A stretch of 34,040 nt of DNA from Candidatus Bathyarchaeota archaeon B26-2 (GTDB lineage: Archaea > Thermoproteota > Bathyarchaeia > Bathyarchaeales > B26-1), in the NCBI GenBank assembly GCA_001593935.1, contig LUCE01000026.1:1-34040 (forward strand). Direction: 5' to 3'. Shown piece after piece: positions 16,059 through 24,783 of this stretch. Every line of letters begins with the position of its first letter. Within the stretch, counting starts at the first letter, position 1. A program made the position numbers and the translations under genes. The notes beneath the pieces are model-generated. The model saw only the letters and a list, made by a program, of their open reading frames with translations. It did not search any database and had not been told where the DNA came from.

Positions 16059-17034
16059 TCCTCACGCCTTCCTTCGCCCTAGTTGCGGTGAGGGTTTCTC
16101 CACCGGCCTCTTCTATCGCTCTCGCAACCTTATCGAGGTCTCCAGTCGCTGTGAGGGCAACCATGCAGCCTCCTCCCCCAGCACCGGTCAGTTTGGCTCC
16201 TAAGGCTCCAGCCCTCCTCGCCGCGTAGACAAGCCTCTCTAAGGGCCCACTGGAGACGCCGACAGCCGAGAGTAGGCCGTGATTTATATCCATTAGGTTT
16301 CCCAGAGCCTCTAAGTCTCCTGCCTTTAACGCCATGATGGCTTCAGCAACGATCTTGCCTCCAACACTCAAGATCGGCTCCACTATGGATGGATATCTGT
16401 CCTTCAGCCTCCTTACTCTCGCAACGAGGTCGCCTGTAGACCTAGAAAGCCCCGTATTCCCGATGACTAAGGGGACTTCGACTTCCAGAGTCAAGGGTTT
16501 AACCCCTTCACCTCTACGGTATATCAGCGTTCCGCCGTACGTTGAGATGGCTGGATCTATACCTGATGGGGTTCCATGGATAACCTTCTCAGCCTCGTAG
16601 GCTATCTGGTAGACCTCCTCCCTGGAGAGTTCCAAACCGAGGACGCGTCCCACAGCGGCTGCCGTGGCGACAGCGACCGCGGCTGAGGAGCCCAGACCGG
16701 CCGCAACCGGTATCGCAGACTTAACTATAACGTTCAATCCGACTTTTTTCTTTGAGAGTCTCAAGGCGTGCTCGATTACGACCTTTATAGGCTGAAGCCT
16801 ATCTTGGGCTTCTCTCCCGCCCATCTCAGCCTCAAATGTTCTTAGGGCCTCTCCAGAATAGTACCCTGAGGCTCCTATCCCATCAGCCCTTATGTAAATC
16901 TTACAGTCGGTCCGAGGCTCAGTTGAGACGTAGACCCTCCTCTCGACAGCCATGACTAGAGCCGGTTCCCCATAAACGACAAAGTGTTCTCCAAAGAGTA
17001 TAACCTTCGCTGGAGCTGAGGCAGTTACCCTCAC
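16042..17034 (-). CDS. mvk: Mevalonate kinase (GHMP family)
   Basis: 330 residues. N-terminal PAKVILFGEHFVVYGEPAL is at 8-26. The ATP-binding GHMP loop is PVAAGLGSSAAVAV, about 109-122. GTPSGIDPAIS holds the catalytic Asp160. The C-terminal motif is LTGAGGGGCMVAL. It phosphorylates mevalonate at position 5. Together with IPK and type 2 isomerase it points to the archaeal route in which mevalonate phosphate is later decarboxylated and then rephosphorylated by IPK; the decarboxylase is not in this window. It starts 16 bases after the MEMO1 gene ends. Confidence 0.95.
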   Translation of the reverse strand: MRVTASAPAKVILFGEHFVVYGEPALVMAVERRVYVSTEPRTDCKIYIRADGIGASGYYSGEALRTFEAEMGGREAQDRLQPIKVVIEHALRLSKKKVGLNVIVKSAIPVAAGLGSSAAVAVATAAAVGRVLGLELSREEVYQIAYEAEKVIHGTPSGIDPAISTYGGTLIYRRGEGVKPLTLEVEVPLVIGNTGLSRSTGDLVARVRRLKDRYPSIVEPILSVGGKIVAEAIMALKAGDLEALGNLMDINHGLLSAVGVSSGPLERLVYAARRAGALGAKLTGAGGGGCMVALTATGDLDKVARAIEEAGGETLTATRAKEGVRIEEQR

Positions 17035-17050
17035 AATACTTCCCAGCCGT

Positions 17051-17905
17051 TTACCTCCTAAACATGACCGATGCGTACCCGACCACGGAGGATCTATCCC
17101 CCGTCACGTCGCCGCTCGTCTTGTAAGAGAGGAGCTCAGCTCTCTCCGCTTTAAGTCCTTTAGCCGCCACGATCAAGGCTGCGACCGGTCCGTACCCACA
17201 GGCCGAAACCCTGTGAGACTCTAAGACCGAGTATAGGAGGTTCTCGTCCATCTTGAGCATGGCTTCTATAACCATCCTATCCTTCCTTTCCGCGGCATTC
17301 TGAGGTTCGTAGTGAGTCAGGTCTGTAGATGCAATTATGACCGCGTTCCTATCCGCCAAGGCTTTAGCCAAGGCACGCCCAACCTCACGGCTGGACTCCA
17401 AGTCTTGCATGAGGAAGCAGATAGGCACAAACTTGAAGGATGAACCATATAGGTACTGTAGAAATGGGAGCTGAACCTCTATCGAGTGTTCATAGGTGTG
17501 GGCAGCCTCATCGATATCGATTATTCCAGATTCGCGGACGATCTCCTCCGCCAGCTCAGAGTCAACTTGGACATCTCCTAAGGGGGTTCTCCAAATCCCC
17601 CGCTCAACCGTCGCCAAGCCGCTACCCAATCCATAATGGTTCGGCCCCATGATCACGAAGACGTCAACCCGCCCATCTGCGGCGAGGCGATGGTACGAGT
17701 TCGCGGCGACAGGGCCGGAGTACATGTATCCAGCGTGCGGACAGACAAGCCCAATGATCCTTCTAGGGCCGTCCTCGGAGACCTTGGGAACCACGCCGGG
17801 CCCAAACCTATGCTTGAAGCACTGCTCTATCTGGCTTCTCAAGGCTGGCTCTGAACCTGCATAGAACGATCCAGCTTGACTTGGGTGCCTAACCCTAAGC
17901 GACAA
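17051..17905 (-). CDS. MEMO1 family protein (AmmeMemoRadiSam system protein B)
   Basis: 284 residues: VRHPSQAGSFYAGSE, VCPHAGYMYSGPVAANSYH, VIMGPNHYG, STDLTHYEP, and ACGYGPVAALIVAAKG. The conserved His and Cys positions of the MEMO fold (related to non-haem iron dioxygenases) are kept. The archaeal role is unknown; the gene's stable place beside mevalonate kinase in archaeal superoperons is well known but unexplained. The TTG at 17905 is used because an in-frame TGA lies immediately before it; GGTGGGATGG precedes it. A TATA-like box about 20 bases upstream suggests a second promoter for the isoprenoid genes. Confidence 0.9.
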   Translation of the reverse strand: MSLRVRHPSQAGSFYAGSEPALRSQIEQCFKHRFGPGVVPKVSEDGPRRIIGLVCPHAGYMYSGPVAANSYHRLAADGRVDVFVIMGPNHYGLGSGLATVERGIWRTPLGDVQVDSELAEEIVRESGIIDIDEAAHTYEHSIEVQLPFLQYLYGSSFKFVPICFLMQDLESSREVGRALAKALADRNAVIIASTDLTHYEPQNAAERKDRMVIEAMLKMDENLLYSVLESHRVSACGYGPVAALIVAAKGLKAERAELLSYKTSGDVTGDRSSVVGYASVMFRR

Positions 17906-17920
17906 TCAGCCATCCCACCG

Positions 17921-17930
17921 AGATATAATT
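17921..17930 (-). promoter_or_regulatory. Possible internal promoter before MEMO1-mvk-ipk-fni-idsA
   Basis: The 94-base gap between S2 and MEMO1 is the largest within the superoperon. On the minus strand it holds CAATTATATC, centred about 21 bases before the TTG start. The spacing is slightly short for a leaderless transcript, so this is tentative. Confidence 0.3.
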
Positions 17931-17999
17931 GATAGATCGACCCAAATAACGTTAATGGAATATGTCTGTCCAGATCATTGAGGCCGAACGGTTTCCGGT

Positions 18000-18659
18000 T
18001 TAGACGGGCCTCTGAACCAGTTTAACCTCAAAGTCTTCTATCGGGACGGGGATGTCCCCGTCGGGCGGTATCTCTCCTCTCTCACGGAGGACCTGTCTAG
18101 CTAGAAGCCAGTATATTATCGCCAAGGCTCTCCTACCCTTATTGTTGGTTGGTATAACCAAGTCTATGTTAGAGAAGTCATTATCCGTGCTGCATAAGGC
18201 TACAACCGGTATCCCGAGGCTCGTGGACTCCCTGATGGCTTGAGAGTCAGCCCTAGGATCGGAGACTATCACTATGTCAGGCTCGATCCGGTTTGGGTAG
18301 AGGGGGTTCGATAGGGAACCCGGGATGAACCTCCCAACTATCGGGATGGCTCCCGTAACCTCGCAGAACTTCCTAACCGGTTCACGGGCGTAGAGCCTAG
18401 CTGCCACAGCCGCGACCTTCGAGGGTTCAAACCGAGCTAGAAACTTGGCCGCGACTTTTATCCTTTCATTCGTCTTCTTCACGTCTAAGACGAAGAGGCC
18501 GTCCGGCCTAACCCTATATATGAAGGGTTCCATATCCCTCGTCTTCATCTTTGTGCCTATATGCACTCCAGCTGATAGGAGGTCCTCTTGTGGGAGGAGA
18601 AGCTCCTCTTCTTGGGCATCCCCAGCGTCATTCATTTCCTCAGACTCTGCCTCAGACAT
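18000..18659 (-). CDS. rps2: Ribosomal protein S2 (uS2)
   Basis: 219 residues. The core has LLSAGVHIGTKMKTRDMEPFIYRVRPDGLFVLD and the KTNERIKVAAKFLARF segment. GRFIPGSLSNP and IVSDPRADSQAIRESTSLGIP follow, as in archaeal/eukaryal uS2. The first ~28 residues are an acidic tail (EAESEEMNDAGDAQEEE), an extension seen in various archaeal S2 proteins. The ATG at 18659 has GAGGATG upstream and lies 13 bases after the enolase stop. Confidence 0.96.
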   Translation of the reverse strand: MSEAESEEMNDAGDAQEEELLLPQEDLLSAGVHIGTKMKTRDMEPFIYRVRPDGLFVLDVKKTNERIKVAAKFLARFEPSKVAAVAARLYAREPVRKFCEVTGAIPIVGRFIPGSLSNPLYPNRIEPDIVIVSDPRADSQAIRESTSLGIPVVALCSTDNDFSNIDLVIPTNNKGRRALAIIYWLLARQVLRERGEIPPDGDIPVPIEDFEVKLVQRPV

Positions 18660-18672
18660 CCTTCATCCATCC

Positions 18673-19923
18673 TCAAAACGTCAGTTTCGGCATCCTCGCC
18701 CTGTTTCCAAGCATCTCCTCGATTCGGATCAGCTCGTTGATCTTTGCAGCTCTCTCCCCGCCCATTACCCCCGTCTTTATGATCGGGCATCCGAAGGCTA
18801 CAGCTAGGTGGGCTATGTGAAACGCCGTAGTCTCACCCGACCTGTGGGAAATGACGGGTATGTATCGAGCTTTCTTCGCCGTCTCGGTGGTTCTCCAAGC
18901 GTCAGTTAGTGTTCCAACCTGGTTCACTTTTATTATTATGGAGTTTCCCGCACACATCTCTATGCCACGGCAAAGCCTCTCACTGTTGGTCACGAAGAGG
19001 TCGTCTCCGCAGATGAGGCATCCCCTAACTCTTCTAGTGAGCTCTTTGAAACTCTCAAAGTCCTCTTCGTGGAATGGGTCTTCAACATAAATGAGTCTAT
19101 ACTTCTCGATCAGTTCCTTGATGTACTCGAGCTGTTCTCCGGGGTCCCTCTTAACACCGTCCCTAACGTAGGTGTACTCTTTCTTCTCTGGGTTCCATAG
19201 GGATGAGGCTGCTACGTCTAGGCCAACTCTACATTCGAAGCCGACTTCTCCAGAGATGGCTTCACACGCCTCGGTTAAGGCCTCAAGCGCCTCTCCACTC
19301 GTTAGGTTTGGCGCCCAAGCTCCCTCATCTCCTTTTCCCCCGGTGAAGTTCGCGTCGAACCTCTTGATTATCCTTCCAAGACGCTTATGGACGAGGACGT
19401 TGGCCCTAGCCGCCTCCGCGAAGGTTGGAGCCCCAATCGAGAGAACTAGGAACTCCTGTATGTCTGGAGCCTTACCTAGTGCATGTTTGCCGCCGCCGAG
19501 GACGTTGCCGAGGGGGTATGGTAGTTCCCTAGCCACGTATCCCCCTAAATACTGGAAGAGGGGTAACCCGTAGGAGTTAGCTGCGGCTTCAGCAACCGCT
19601 AGGGAGACCGCGTAGGCTGTGTTTCCTCCTATCTCACTGAAGTCGTCGGTTCCATCCAAGTCGTGGAGTAGACCGTCTATCTCTTCTTGTTCGTCTGCAC
19701 TAAGCCCTATGAGCTCCGGAGCGATGACCTCCTCAACCCTTTTGACGGCTTCGTCAACGCTTCCATTTGGGAACGGGACGACCTCGGCTTTTCCTCTACT
19801 TGCCCCTGAGGGCGCTGAGGCTCTGCCAACGCCGTCAACGGTTATCACATCCACCTCTATCGTCTCGTCTCCCCGACTGTTCAGCACTTTACGGGCAACA
19901 ATATCTTCTATTATCGTGGACAT
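18673..19923 (-). CDS. eno: Enolase
   Basis: 416 residues from ATG 19923 (the GTG at 19932 has its ribosome binding site too close). ARKVLNSRGDETIEVDV is at the N-terminus. Metal ligands lie in GLDVAASS, YVEDPF and CGDDLF; the catalytic lysines are in IIIKVNQVGTLT and CPIIKTG; SHRSGETTAFHIAHLAVA is the phosphate-binding loop. It converts 2-phosphoglycerate to phosphoenolpyruvate. The residue after SHRSGETT is Ala, where many homologues have Asp; this is a small deviation. RpoN directly precedes it with no room for rpoK, the usual neighbour in many archaea. Confidence 0.96.
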   Translation of the reverse strand: MSTIIEDIVARKVLNSRGDETIEVDVITVDGVGRASAPSGASRGKAEVVPFPNGSVDEAVKRVEEVIAPELIGLSADEQEEIDGLLHDLDGTDDFSEIGGNTAYAVSLAVAEAAANSYGLPLFQYLGGYVARELPYPLGNVLGGGKHALGKAPDIQEFLVLSIGAPTFAEAARANVLVHKRLGRIIKRFDANFTGGKGDEGAWAPNLTSGEALEALTEACEAISGEVGFECRVGLDVAASSLWNPEKKEYTYVRDGVKRDPGEQLEYIKELIEKYRLIYVEDPFHEEDFESFKELTRRVRGCLICGDDLFVTNSERLCRGIEMCAGNSIIIKVNQVGTLTDAWRTTETAKKARYIPVISHRSGETTAFHIAHLAVAFGCPIIKTGVMGGERAAKINELIRIEEMLGNRARMPKLTF

Positions 19924-19937
19924 CCTCTCCACTCCCT

Positions 19938-20162
19938 TCAGATAGACCCTTCCTCCCGCATCCTCTTAGCCTCAAAGAACTTAATAATCTCGTCGATTAC
20001 CTCGACGTGAGAGAGGAGCATACGTCTGCAACAATACCTCTTCAAGCCCATATCGTCTAGGACATCCTTTGGAGGTTCTCCTCCTTCAACCCTCCTCGCG
20101 AACTCCTCCCACTTATCACCGATCAGTTTACCGCATGTGAAGCAACGTACAGGTATTATCAT
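19938..20162 (-). CDS. rpoN: DNA-directed RNA polymerase subunit N (Rpb10)
   Basis: 74 residues starting [18 protein letters not shown]. The zinc ligands are CFTC near the N-terminus and the adjacent pair in [11 protein letters not shown]. It is an assembly platform with subunits D and L. The open frame reaches back to 20183, but the ATG at 20162 has GGAGG nine bases upstream and matches the family start exactly. It follows S9 closely. Confidence 0.97.
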   Translation of the reverse strand: MIIPVRCFTCGKLIGDKWEEFARRVEGGEPPKDVLDDMGLKRYCCRRMLLSHVEVIDEIIKFFEAKRMREEGSI

Positions 20163-20183
20163 TCTATGCCGCCTCCACAACAC

Positions 20184-20609
20184 CTACCTATAACTCTTCT
20201 GTTTCCTTGCTCTAGCTCCTGGCCCCCCAAACTTCTTCGGTTCCTTCCTCCGAGGATCACCGGCGATCATCGTTCGGTCATACTTGTAGAAGATTGTCTT
20301 TAAGTGGGAGCTCTTCGTCCACTTCAGAAGAGCCCTCGCGATAGCTATCCTAGCGGCCTCAGCTTGTCCCATGAAGCCGCCTCCTTTCACGTTGACTTTT
20401 ATGTCGATCTGCTTCCACACGTCTTCACCAGCCATCCTGAGGGGCTCCATGATCTTCAATCTAGCGATTTCAGGCTCGTATATCTCGAGGGGTATCCTAT
20501 TTATACGGATCCTCCCCTTGCCCGGTTTTATCGTTGCCTTGGCTATCGCTGTTTTACGTTTCCCGCTTACAACAAGGACCTTCTTTGTGGATGAACTTGC
20601 GCTACTCAT
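20184..20609 (-). CDS. rps9: Ribosomal protein S9 (uS9)
   Basis: 141 residues from ATG 20609, which has GGTGAT eight bases upstream; the GTG at 20621 would overlap L13. [42 protein letters not shown] and the C-terminal [20 protein letters not shown] with basic tail KSYR are standard. The tail reaches the P-site tRNA in ribosomes. Confidence 0.97.
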   Translation of the reverse strand: MSSASSSTKKVLVVSGKRKTAIAKATIKPGKGRIRINRIPLEIYEPEIARLKIMEPLRMAGEDVWKQIDIKVNVKGGGFMGQAEAARIAIARALLKWTKSSHLKTIFYKYDRTMIAGDPRRKEPKKFGGPGARARKQKSYR

Positions 20610-20613
20610 CTCA

Positions 20614-21051
20614 TCAATCACCTACCGGTTTCCAGCCAATCTCCTTCGCTAAGTCCGAGAGTCTGATGTATGGGCATCGGAGGCTCCTCGAGTCGGCTTC
20701 TGGAATTCTCTCCTTCTCCCTATCCTTAAACTCTTCAGGGAGTCCTATGAAGACCCTAAGCCTCTTGAGTGCCTCTCTTCCCCGAGGCTTCTTCCGCGGA
20801 AGCATACCTCTGACGGCCCTCTTAACGATCTCGTCGGGCCTCCTAGGGTGGTGAGGACCCTTTCCCGGATGGCCGATCTCAAGGAATTTCTTCGCTTCTC
20901 TAAGTATGCTCAACCTCTTTCCCGAGATTACAGTCTTCTCGGCATTGACTATGATTATTCTCTCACCGTTCAGCAGCCTCTTCGCCACTACACTGGCAAG
21001 CCTCCCCAAGATGAGGCCGTTCGCGTCGATCACGGACTCCCTCAAACCCAT
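20614..21051 (-). CDS. rpl13: Ribosomal protein L13 (uL13)
   Basis: 145 residues from ATG 21051, which follows GGGTGAG at about eight bases; an upstream GTG at 21063 overlaps the L18e stop as [25 protein letters not shown], the phosphate-site-like region [19 protein letters not shown], and [22 protein letters not shown] are typical. It lies four bases before the S9 start. Confidence 0.96.
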   Translation of the reverse strand: MGLRESVIDANGLILGRLASVVAKRLLNGERIIIVNAEKTVISGKRLSILREAKKFLEIGHPGKGPHHPRRPDEIVKRAVRGMLPRKKPRGREALKRLRVFIGLPEEFKDREKERIPEADSRSLRCPYIRLSDLAKEIGWKPVGD

Positions 21052-21059
21052 ATTTCTTC

Positions 21060-21428
21060 TCACCCAATTATCTTTACGTTCGTGCCTTTGGGGTTCATCT
21101 CTATAAGTTCAGGTATAGTGATGCACTTGCCTTTAGCCTTGATGATCTTGAGACGGGCCTGTTCCGAGAAGGCGAAAGCTGCAACCTTCACGGGATGGTC
21201 AATCGATCCTGCTCCCAGAACCTTGCCTGGAACAACCACGGTGTCGTCGCCCTTCGTGTAGCGGTTTAATCGGCTTAGGTTGACGGCTATGCGTCTACGC
21301 TTAGGCTTAGAGAGGCGTTCCGCCAAGTCTCTCCATATCGCAGCGCTGTTTTCTCTAGCCTTCTTCTTAAGTAAACGGATAAGCCTCACAAGCTCTGGGT
21401 TCGTCGACCTAATCCTTCTTGGGCTCAT
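21060..21428 (-). CDS. rpl18e: Ribosomal protein L18e (eL18)
   Basis: 122 residues starting MSPRRIRSTNPELVRLIRLL. RRRIAVNLSRLNRYTKGDDTV, VPGKVLGAGSIDHPVKVAAF and TIPELIEMNPKGTNVKIIG are the family's hallmarks. The open frame begins at 21494, but the ATG at 21428 has GGAGGT six bases upstream. The gene overlaps the last 20 bases of rpoD in another frame, so the two are probably translationally coupled. Confidence 0.96.
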   Translation of the reverse strand: MSPRRIRSTNPELVRLIRLLKKKARENSAAIWRDLAERLSKPKRRRIAVNLSRLNRYTKGDDTVVVPGKVLGAGSIDHPVKVAAFAFSEQARLKIIKAKGKCITIPELIEMNPKGTNVKIIG

Positions 21429-22239
21429 AAGCAACCTCCGTAAGGCTCTCCATGAAGTCTGAGAACTTCTCATTAAGGGCCTTGAGGGCCTCAATGACTA
21501 TCCGTTTAACCGGAAGGGCTCCAGTCGACTCTAAATCGAAGATGAAAGTCTTATCGTCCCAGCTCACCTTTATAGCTGGAGGCTCCTCTCCACATGAGTC
21601 GACGCAGTCTCCACATAAAGTGCATTCTATCAAGTTCTCTACCTTGATCTTTCCATCCTTCTCTGCCAGAACCTTCTTTGGACATATATCGACGCATCTC
21701 CCGCAGGTGTTGCACCTCTCCTCATCGATCTCGATCTTGGGCATGTACCGGTAGATGCATAGAGAGACAGGCTGCCACTTTGCGTGGTCTTTCCCTCTCC
21801 CAAGCCGTGCATACGCCTCGAGTCTAATCTTCTGTCCAGGAGCCAACTTGACGATCGGAATCTCATCGCTGGTTGGAGCGACATCCGGGTCTTCTGGAAC
21901 GAGGTCTCCGGAGTAGACGGTCCTCACCTCATCTCCGGCTTGGACGTCTAGGGTCAACGTCGATCGGCAGAGGCTGCATCCAAACTCGCTCTTACAGCTG
22001 CAGTCCTCAGGGAGATTATACGAGTCTAGATCGGTCTTCAACGGAATAAGTCCCAGTCTCAAAGCGAGAATCTCGTTGTGGAGAATGGAGGAGTTCTCTA
22101 TTATCACAACCTCGTCTACGGCCATCGTCGGGACTTCGGAGAGGATTATCCGACGTAAGGTGTTGGCTAAGGCTGGGTCTATCCCCTCCACCACGAAACG
22201 TAGGAAGTTCTCGTTCATCTCAATTATACGGATGTTCAT
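21409..22239 (-). CDS. rpoD: RNA polymerase subunit D with two 4Fe-4S motifs
   Basis: 276 residues, homologous to Rpb3/Rpb11-type alpha subunits: FVVEGIDPALANTLRRIIL is the dimerisation region, followed by VPTMAVDEVVIIENSSILHNE and LALRLGLIPL. Cys80/82/88/91 form the CSC...CSLC cluster seen in archaeal D. A ferredoxin-like insert carries Cys176/179/182/186 (CNTCGRCVDICP) and Cys206/209/212/216 (CTLCGDCVDSC): both are complete four-Cys motifs. Archaeal lineages vary in keeping zero, one or two clusters; here both appear able to bind. The insert helps D pair with L during assembly. The 79-base gap to S11 is the second-largest in the operon. Confidence 0.97.
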   Translation of the reverse strand: MNIRIIEMNENFLRFVVEGIDPALANTLRRIILSEVPTMAVDEVVIIENSSILHNEILALRLGLIPLKTDLDSYNLPEDCSCKSEFGCSLCRSTLTLDVQAGDEVRTVYSGDLVPEDPDVAPTSDEIPIVKLAPGQKIRLEAYARLGRGKDHAKWQPVSLCIYRYMPKIEIDEERCNTCGRCVDICPKKVLAEKDGKIKVENLIECTLCGDCVDSCGEEPPAIKVSWDDKTFIFDLESTGALPVKRIVIEALKALNEKFSDFMESLTEVAYEPKKD

Positions 22240-22318
22240 CTCGATGTTCCTTCATCCCGTAATCTTTAGCGAGGTCCTCTCCCTGGGGAAAATGCGATTG
22301 CATCGTAAGTTCGCCTTT

Positions 22319-22717
22319 CTAGACTCTGCGACCCCTACGGCCTCCTTTACGCCTAGTTCCATCGTGAGGAATCGGTGTTACTTCTTCTATCCGCCCGATC
22401 TTCTTGAAGCCGGCGCGGGCTAGAGCCCTTATCGCGGCTTGAGCCCCGCGTCCAGGGGTCTTCGCTCCCGAGCCTCCCGGCGCTCTAACCTTTATGTGGA
22501 TCGCCGTTATTCCTTTATCCTTAGCTATGGACGCAACGTAGGCCACGGCCCTCATGGCCGCGTAGGGTGAAGGCTCGAGGCGGTCAGCCTTCACGAACAT
22601 TCCCCCCGAAGCCCTTGCGATCGTCTCAGCTCCCGAGAGATCGGTTATGTGGACGATCGTGTTGTTGTAGGAGCTGTATATGTGTGCTATCCCCCAACGT
22701 TCCTTTTTGCTACTCAT
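22319..22717 (-). CDS. rps11: Ribosomal protein S11 (uS11)
   Basis: 132 residues: [44 protein letters not shown], and the C-terminal [23 protein letters not shown]. The normal archaeal form on the small-subunit platform. It lies 19 bases after the S4 stop, in the S13-S4-S11-rpoD order. Confidence 0.97.
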   Translation of the reverse strand: MSSKKERWGIAHIYSSYNNTIVHITDLSGAETIARASGGMFVKADRLEPSPYAAMRAVAYVASIAKDKGITAIHIKVRAPGGSGAKTPGRGAQAAIRALARAGFKKIGRIEEVTPIPHDGTRRKGGRRGRRV

Positions 22718-22736
22718 GGGGTCGTCTCAGCCTCCT

Positions 22737-23276
22737 TCACTCGCTACTCACCTCGATACTCTCTATGCTCTCCCTCAAGGGATGCTCAGGGTTCGAGAGG
22801 GGACTGGTCGGAGCATACGTCACTTGGGACTCCTCACTTCCTAAGACGAGGTACCCCGGGGAGAAGACTCTCCTCCCCCCGATTGCGATGTGACCATGAG
22901 TTATGAGTTGTCGCGCCTGATAGATGGACCGCGCCAGCCCCTTCCGGAAGACGAGAGTCTGGAGTCTACGTTCAAGTATATCTTCAACCGATAAGTCGAG
23001 AACATCATCCAATGTTGCGTTCTCGGGAAGAATCTTATACCTCTTCAGTTTACGGAGGAGTTGAGCCTCCCTCAGAGCTCTCTCCTCTCCAGACATCCCC
23101 AAAAGAGACCTAGCAATTCTTCTAAACTTTGAGATCATGGTCTTGTAGCGCCACAATTCCCTCTTATTCCTCAAACCGTACTGCCCCATGATCTTCAGTT
23201 CACTCTGTAGGACGTCGGCTCTCCAAGGAAACCTTGGAGTCTTATACTTTTTCCTCTGCTTCTTTGGGTCGCCCAT
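22737..23276 (-). CDS. rps4: Ribosomal protein S4 (uS4)
   Basis: 179 residues: MGDPKKQRKKYKTPRFPW at the N-terminus, typical of archaeal S4/S9e, and an S4-type RNA-binding domain with LERRLQTLVFRKGLARS and ARQLITHGHIAIGGRRVFSPG. The ATG at 23276 has GGGAGGT nine bases upstream. It starts six bases after the S13 stop. Confidence 0.97.
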   Translation of the reverse strand: MGDPKKQRKKYKTPRFPWRADVLQSELKIMGQYGLRNKRELWRYKTMISKFRRIARSLLGMSGEERALREAQLLRKLKRYKILPENATLDDVLDLSVEDILERRLQTLVFRKGLARSIYQARQLITHGHIAIGGRRVFSPGYLVLGSEESQVTYAPTSPLSNPEHPLRESIESIEVSSE

Positions 23277-23282
23277 GGGATG

Positions 23283-23735
23283 TTACCTCCCTCTCCTCCT
23301 TCTGACACCGACGGTCTTCCCTGTCCTGCCAGTCGTTCTGGTTCTCTGTCCTCTAACCTTCAAGCCGTAAGCGTGACGGTATCCCCGCCAAGACCTTATC
23401 GCCTTCATCAAGTCGATGTCAGCCTTAACTTGGAGGTCTAGGTCCGATCCGAGTAGGTGGAGGTCTTCACCGGTTCTGAGGTCCTTGCGGCGGTTCAGGA
23501 GCCACGTAGGAATTTCGTGGCCAACAGGGTCCTTCGCTACGGCTTCAAGCCTCCTGACCTCGGCCTCAGAGAGGAAACCTACCCTCTCATCCGGGTTGAT
23601 TCCGGCCTTCTCCACAATAGCGTTGGCCATCCGAATTCCGATACCTTTGATGTGGGTTAGGGCGTAGACTACCTTATCGGTTCCATTTAGGTCCGTGCCG
23701 AGCATACGGACGATATGTCTGAACTCCTTAGGCAT
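23283..23735 (-). CDS. rps13: Ribosomal protein S13 (uS13), first gene of the superoperon
   Basis: 150 residues from ATG 23735; a TTG two codons upstream (23741) is less likely. EFRHIVRMLGTDLNGTDKVVYALTHIKGIG and the C-terminal SWRGYRHAYGLKVRGQRTRTTGRTGKTVGV are standard. As the first gene it is preceded by a clear TATA box about 55 bases upstream. Confidence 0.97.
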   Translation of the reverse strand: MPKEFRHIVRMLGTDLNGTDKVVYALTHIKGIGIRMANAIVEKAGINPDERVGFLSEAEVRRLEAVAKDPVGHEIPTWLLNRRKDLRTGEDLHLLGSDLDLQVKADIDLMKAIRSWRGYRHAYGLKVRGQRTRTTGRTGKTVGVRRRRGR

Positions 23736-23784
23736 CTTCAACCGTCCATCAGTTGGGGGTGTTTAAGATTAAACGCGGCTACTC

Positions 23785-23795
23785 TTTATTTAAAT
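23785..23795 (-). promoter_or_regulatory. Promoter of the ribosomal/isoprenoid superoperon
   Basis: On the minus strand GAAAAGATTTAAATAAAG contains a BRE-like purine run and a strong TATA-like ATTTAAATAAA. Its centre is about 55 bases before the S13 ATG, predicting a leader of about 30 bases. Confidence 0.55.
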
Positions 23796-23831
23796 CTTTT
23801 CTCCTCCGTGCTGAGATCGGCCTGCACAAAT

Positions 23832-23842
23832 CCTAAATATTA
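23832..23842 (+). promoter_or_regulatory. Promoter of the sugar-isomerase-like gene
   Basis: CCTAAATATTA is centred about 45 bases before the TTG start at 23882, giving a predicted leader of about 20 bases that includes the ribosome binding site GGGGAGG at 23867-23873. This divergent promoter shares the gap with the superoperon promoter. Confidence 0.5.
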
Positions 23843-23881
23843 GGTGGTGTCCCATCTAACCTCTTAGGGGAGGCGTCCGGT

Positions 23882-24703
23882 TTGGTTAGACTCAAGCTAG
23901 GGATGATCGCCAGACTTAAACCAGACCTAGAGAAGGAACTTGACAAGGTTCAAAGGCTAGGTTTCCCAACGTGCCAAGTTGTCTGTTGGGATATGAACCT
24001 ATACAGAGCCAACGTAGCGCGTAGGCTCCGAAGAGCCGCTGAGGACCGTGGCATAGAGGTGACGACCCTCTGGTCCGGGTTGCCCGGGAGGTATGTGTGG
24101 AACTTCATTGAAGGCCCTAGTACTATAGGGTTGGTGCCTCCTCAGATGCGGGAGGTTCGGTTGAAGGCCTTGAGGAAAGCATCTGACTTCGCACGTATAA
24201 TCGGGGTGCCGAGCATCACGACTCATGTAGGCTTCATACCGGAGAACCCTCTCGACCCTGTCTACGTCTCCCTCATCGAGGTCTTGAAAGACGTAGCCAG
24301 ATTCTGCGGTGAAAACGGTCAAGAATTCTGGTTTGAGACTGGTCAAGAGACTCCCATAACTCTGCTTAGGACCATAGAGGACATCGGCGCAGAGAACCTC
24401 GGCGTGAACCTCGACCCCGCTAACCTCCTCATGTATGGAAAAGCCAACCCTGTGGACGCTCTGGACATAATTGGGACTTATGTTCGGGGAGTACACGCTA
24501 AGGACGGCGAATACCCGACCAACGGGCGTGAACTCGGAAAGGAGAAACCTATAGGGAAAGGCCGTGTAAACTTCCCAGCCCTCATATCGAAACTTAAAGC
24601 GTTGGGTTACAGTGGCGCCCTAACAATCGAACGTGAGATAAGTGGGCCTCAACAGATCGAGGATATAAAGAGGGCTAAGGCTTACCTAGAAACCCTATGT
24701 TGA
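23882..24703 (+). CDS. Xylose-isomerase-like TIM barrel (sugar phosphate isomerase/epimerase family)
   Basis: 273 residues, a full-length member of the AP-endonuclease-2/xylose-isomerase-like superfamily. The four expected divalent-metal ligands can be placed: Glu152 (FWFETGQET), Asp178 (NLDPANLL), His205 (RGVHAKDGEYP) and Glu250 (TIERE). The GVHAKD signature and C-terminal YSGALTIERE are typical of ketose epimerases and inosose-type enzymes. The substrate is unknown. It starts with TTG at 23882, supported by GGGGAGG eight bases upstream and by no better codon nearby. It is a single-gene unit on the plus strand, 65 bases before the DUF72 gene's first ATG. Confidence 0.85.
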   Translation: MVRLKLGMIARLKPDLEKELDKVQRLGFPTCQVVCWDMNLYRANVARRLRRAAEDRGIEVTTLWSGLPGRYVWNFIEGPSTIGLVPPQMREVRLKALRKASDFARIIGVPSITTHVGFIPENPLDPVYVSLIEVLKDVARFCGENGQEFWFETGQETPITLLRTIEDIGAENLGVNLDPANLLMYGKANPVDALDIIGTYVRGVHAKDGEYPTNGRELGKEKPIGKGRVNFPALISKLKALGYSGALTIEREISGPQQIEDIKRAKAYLETLC

Positions 24704-24783
24704 CATCCGTTTAACCAGCACTTTCGATTCGTTCCTAAGTCTTTTAAGGACGAGCCCGACCATTTAGGATGGGAGGTCTTCGT

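Noticed and set aside
22220-22300. Short minus-strand frame of about 27 codons between S11 and rpoD (MQSHFPQGEDLAKDYG)
   Set aside because: No ribosome binding site, overlaps the rpoD start, and has no recognisable similarity.
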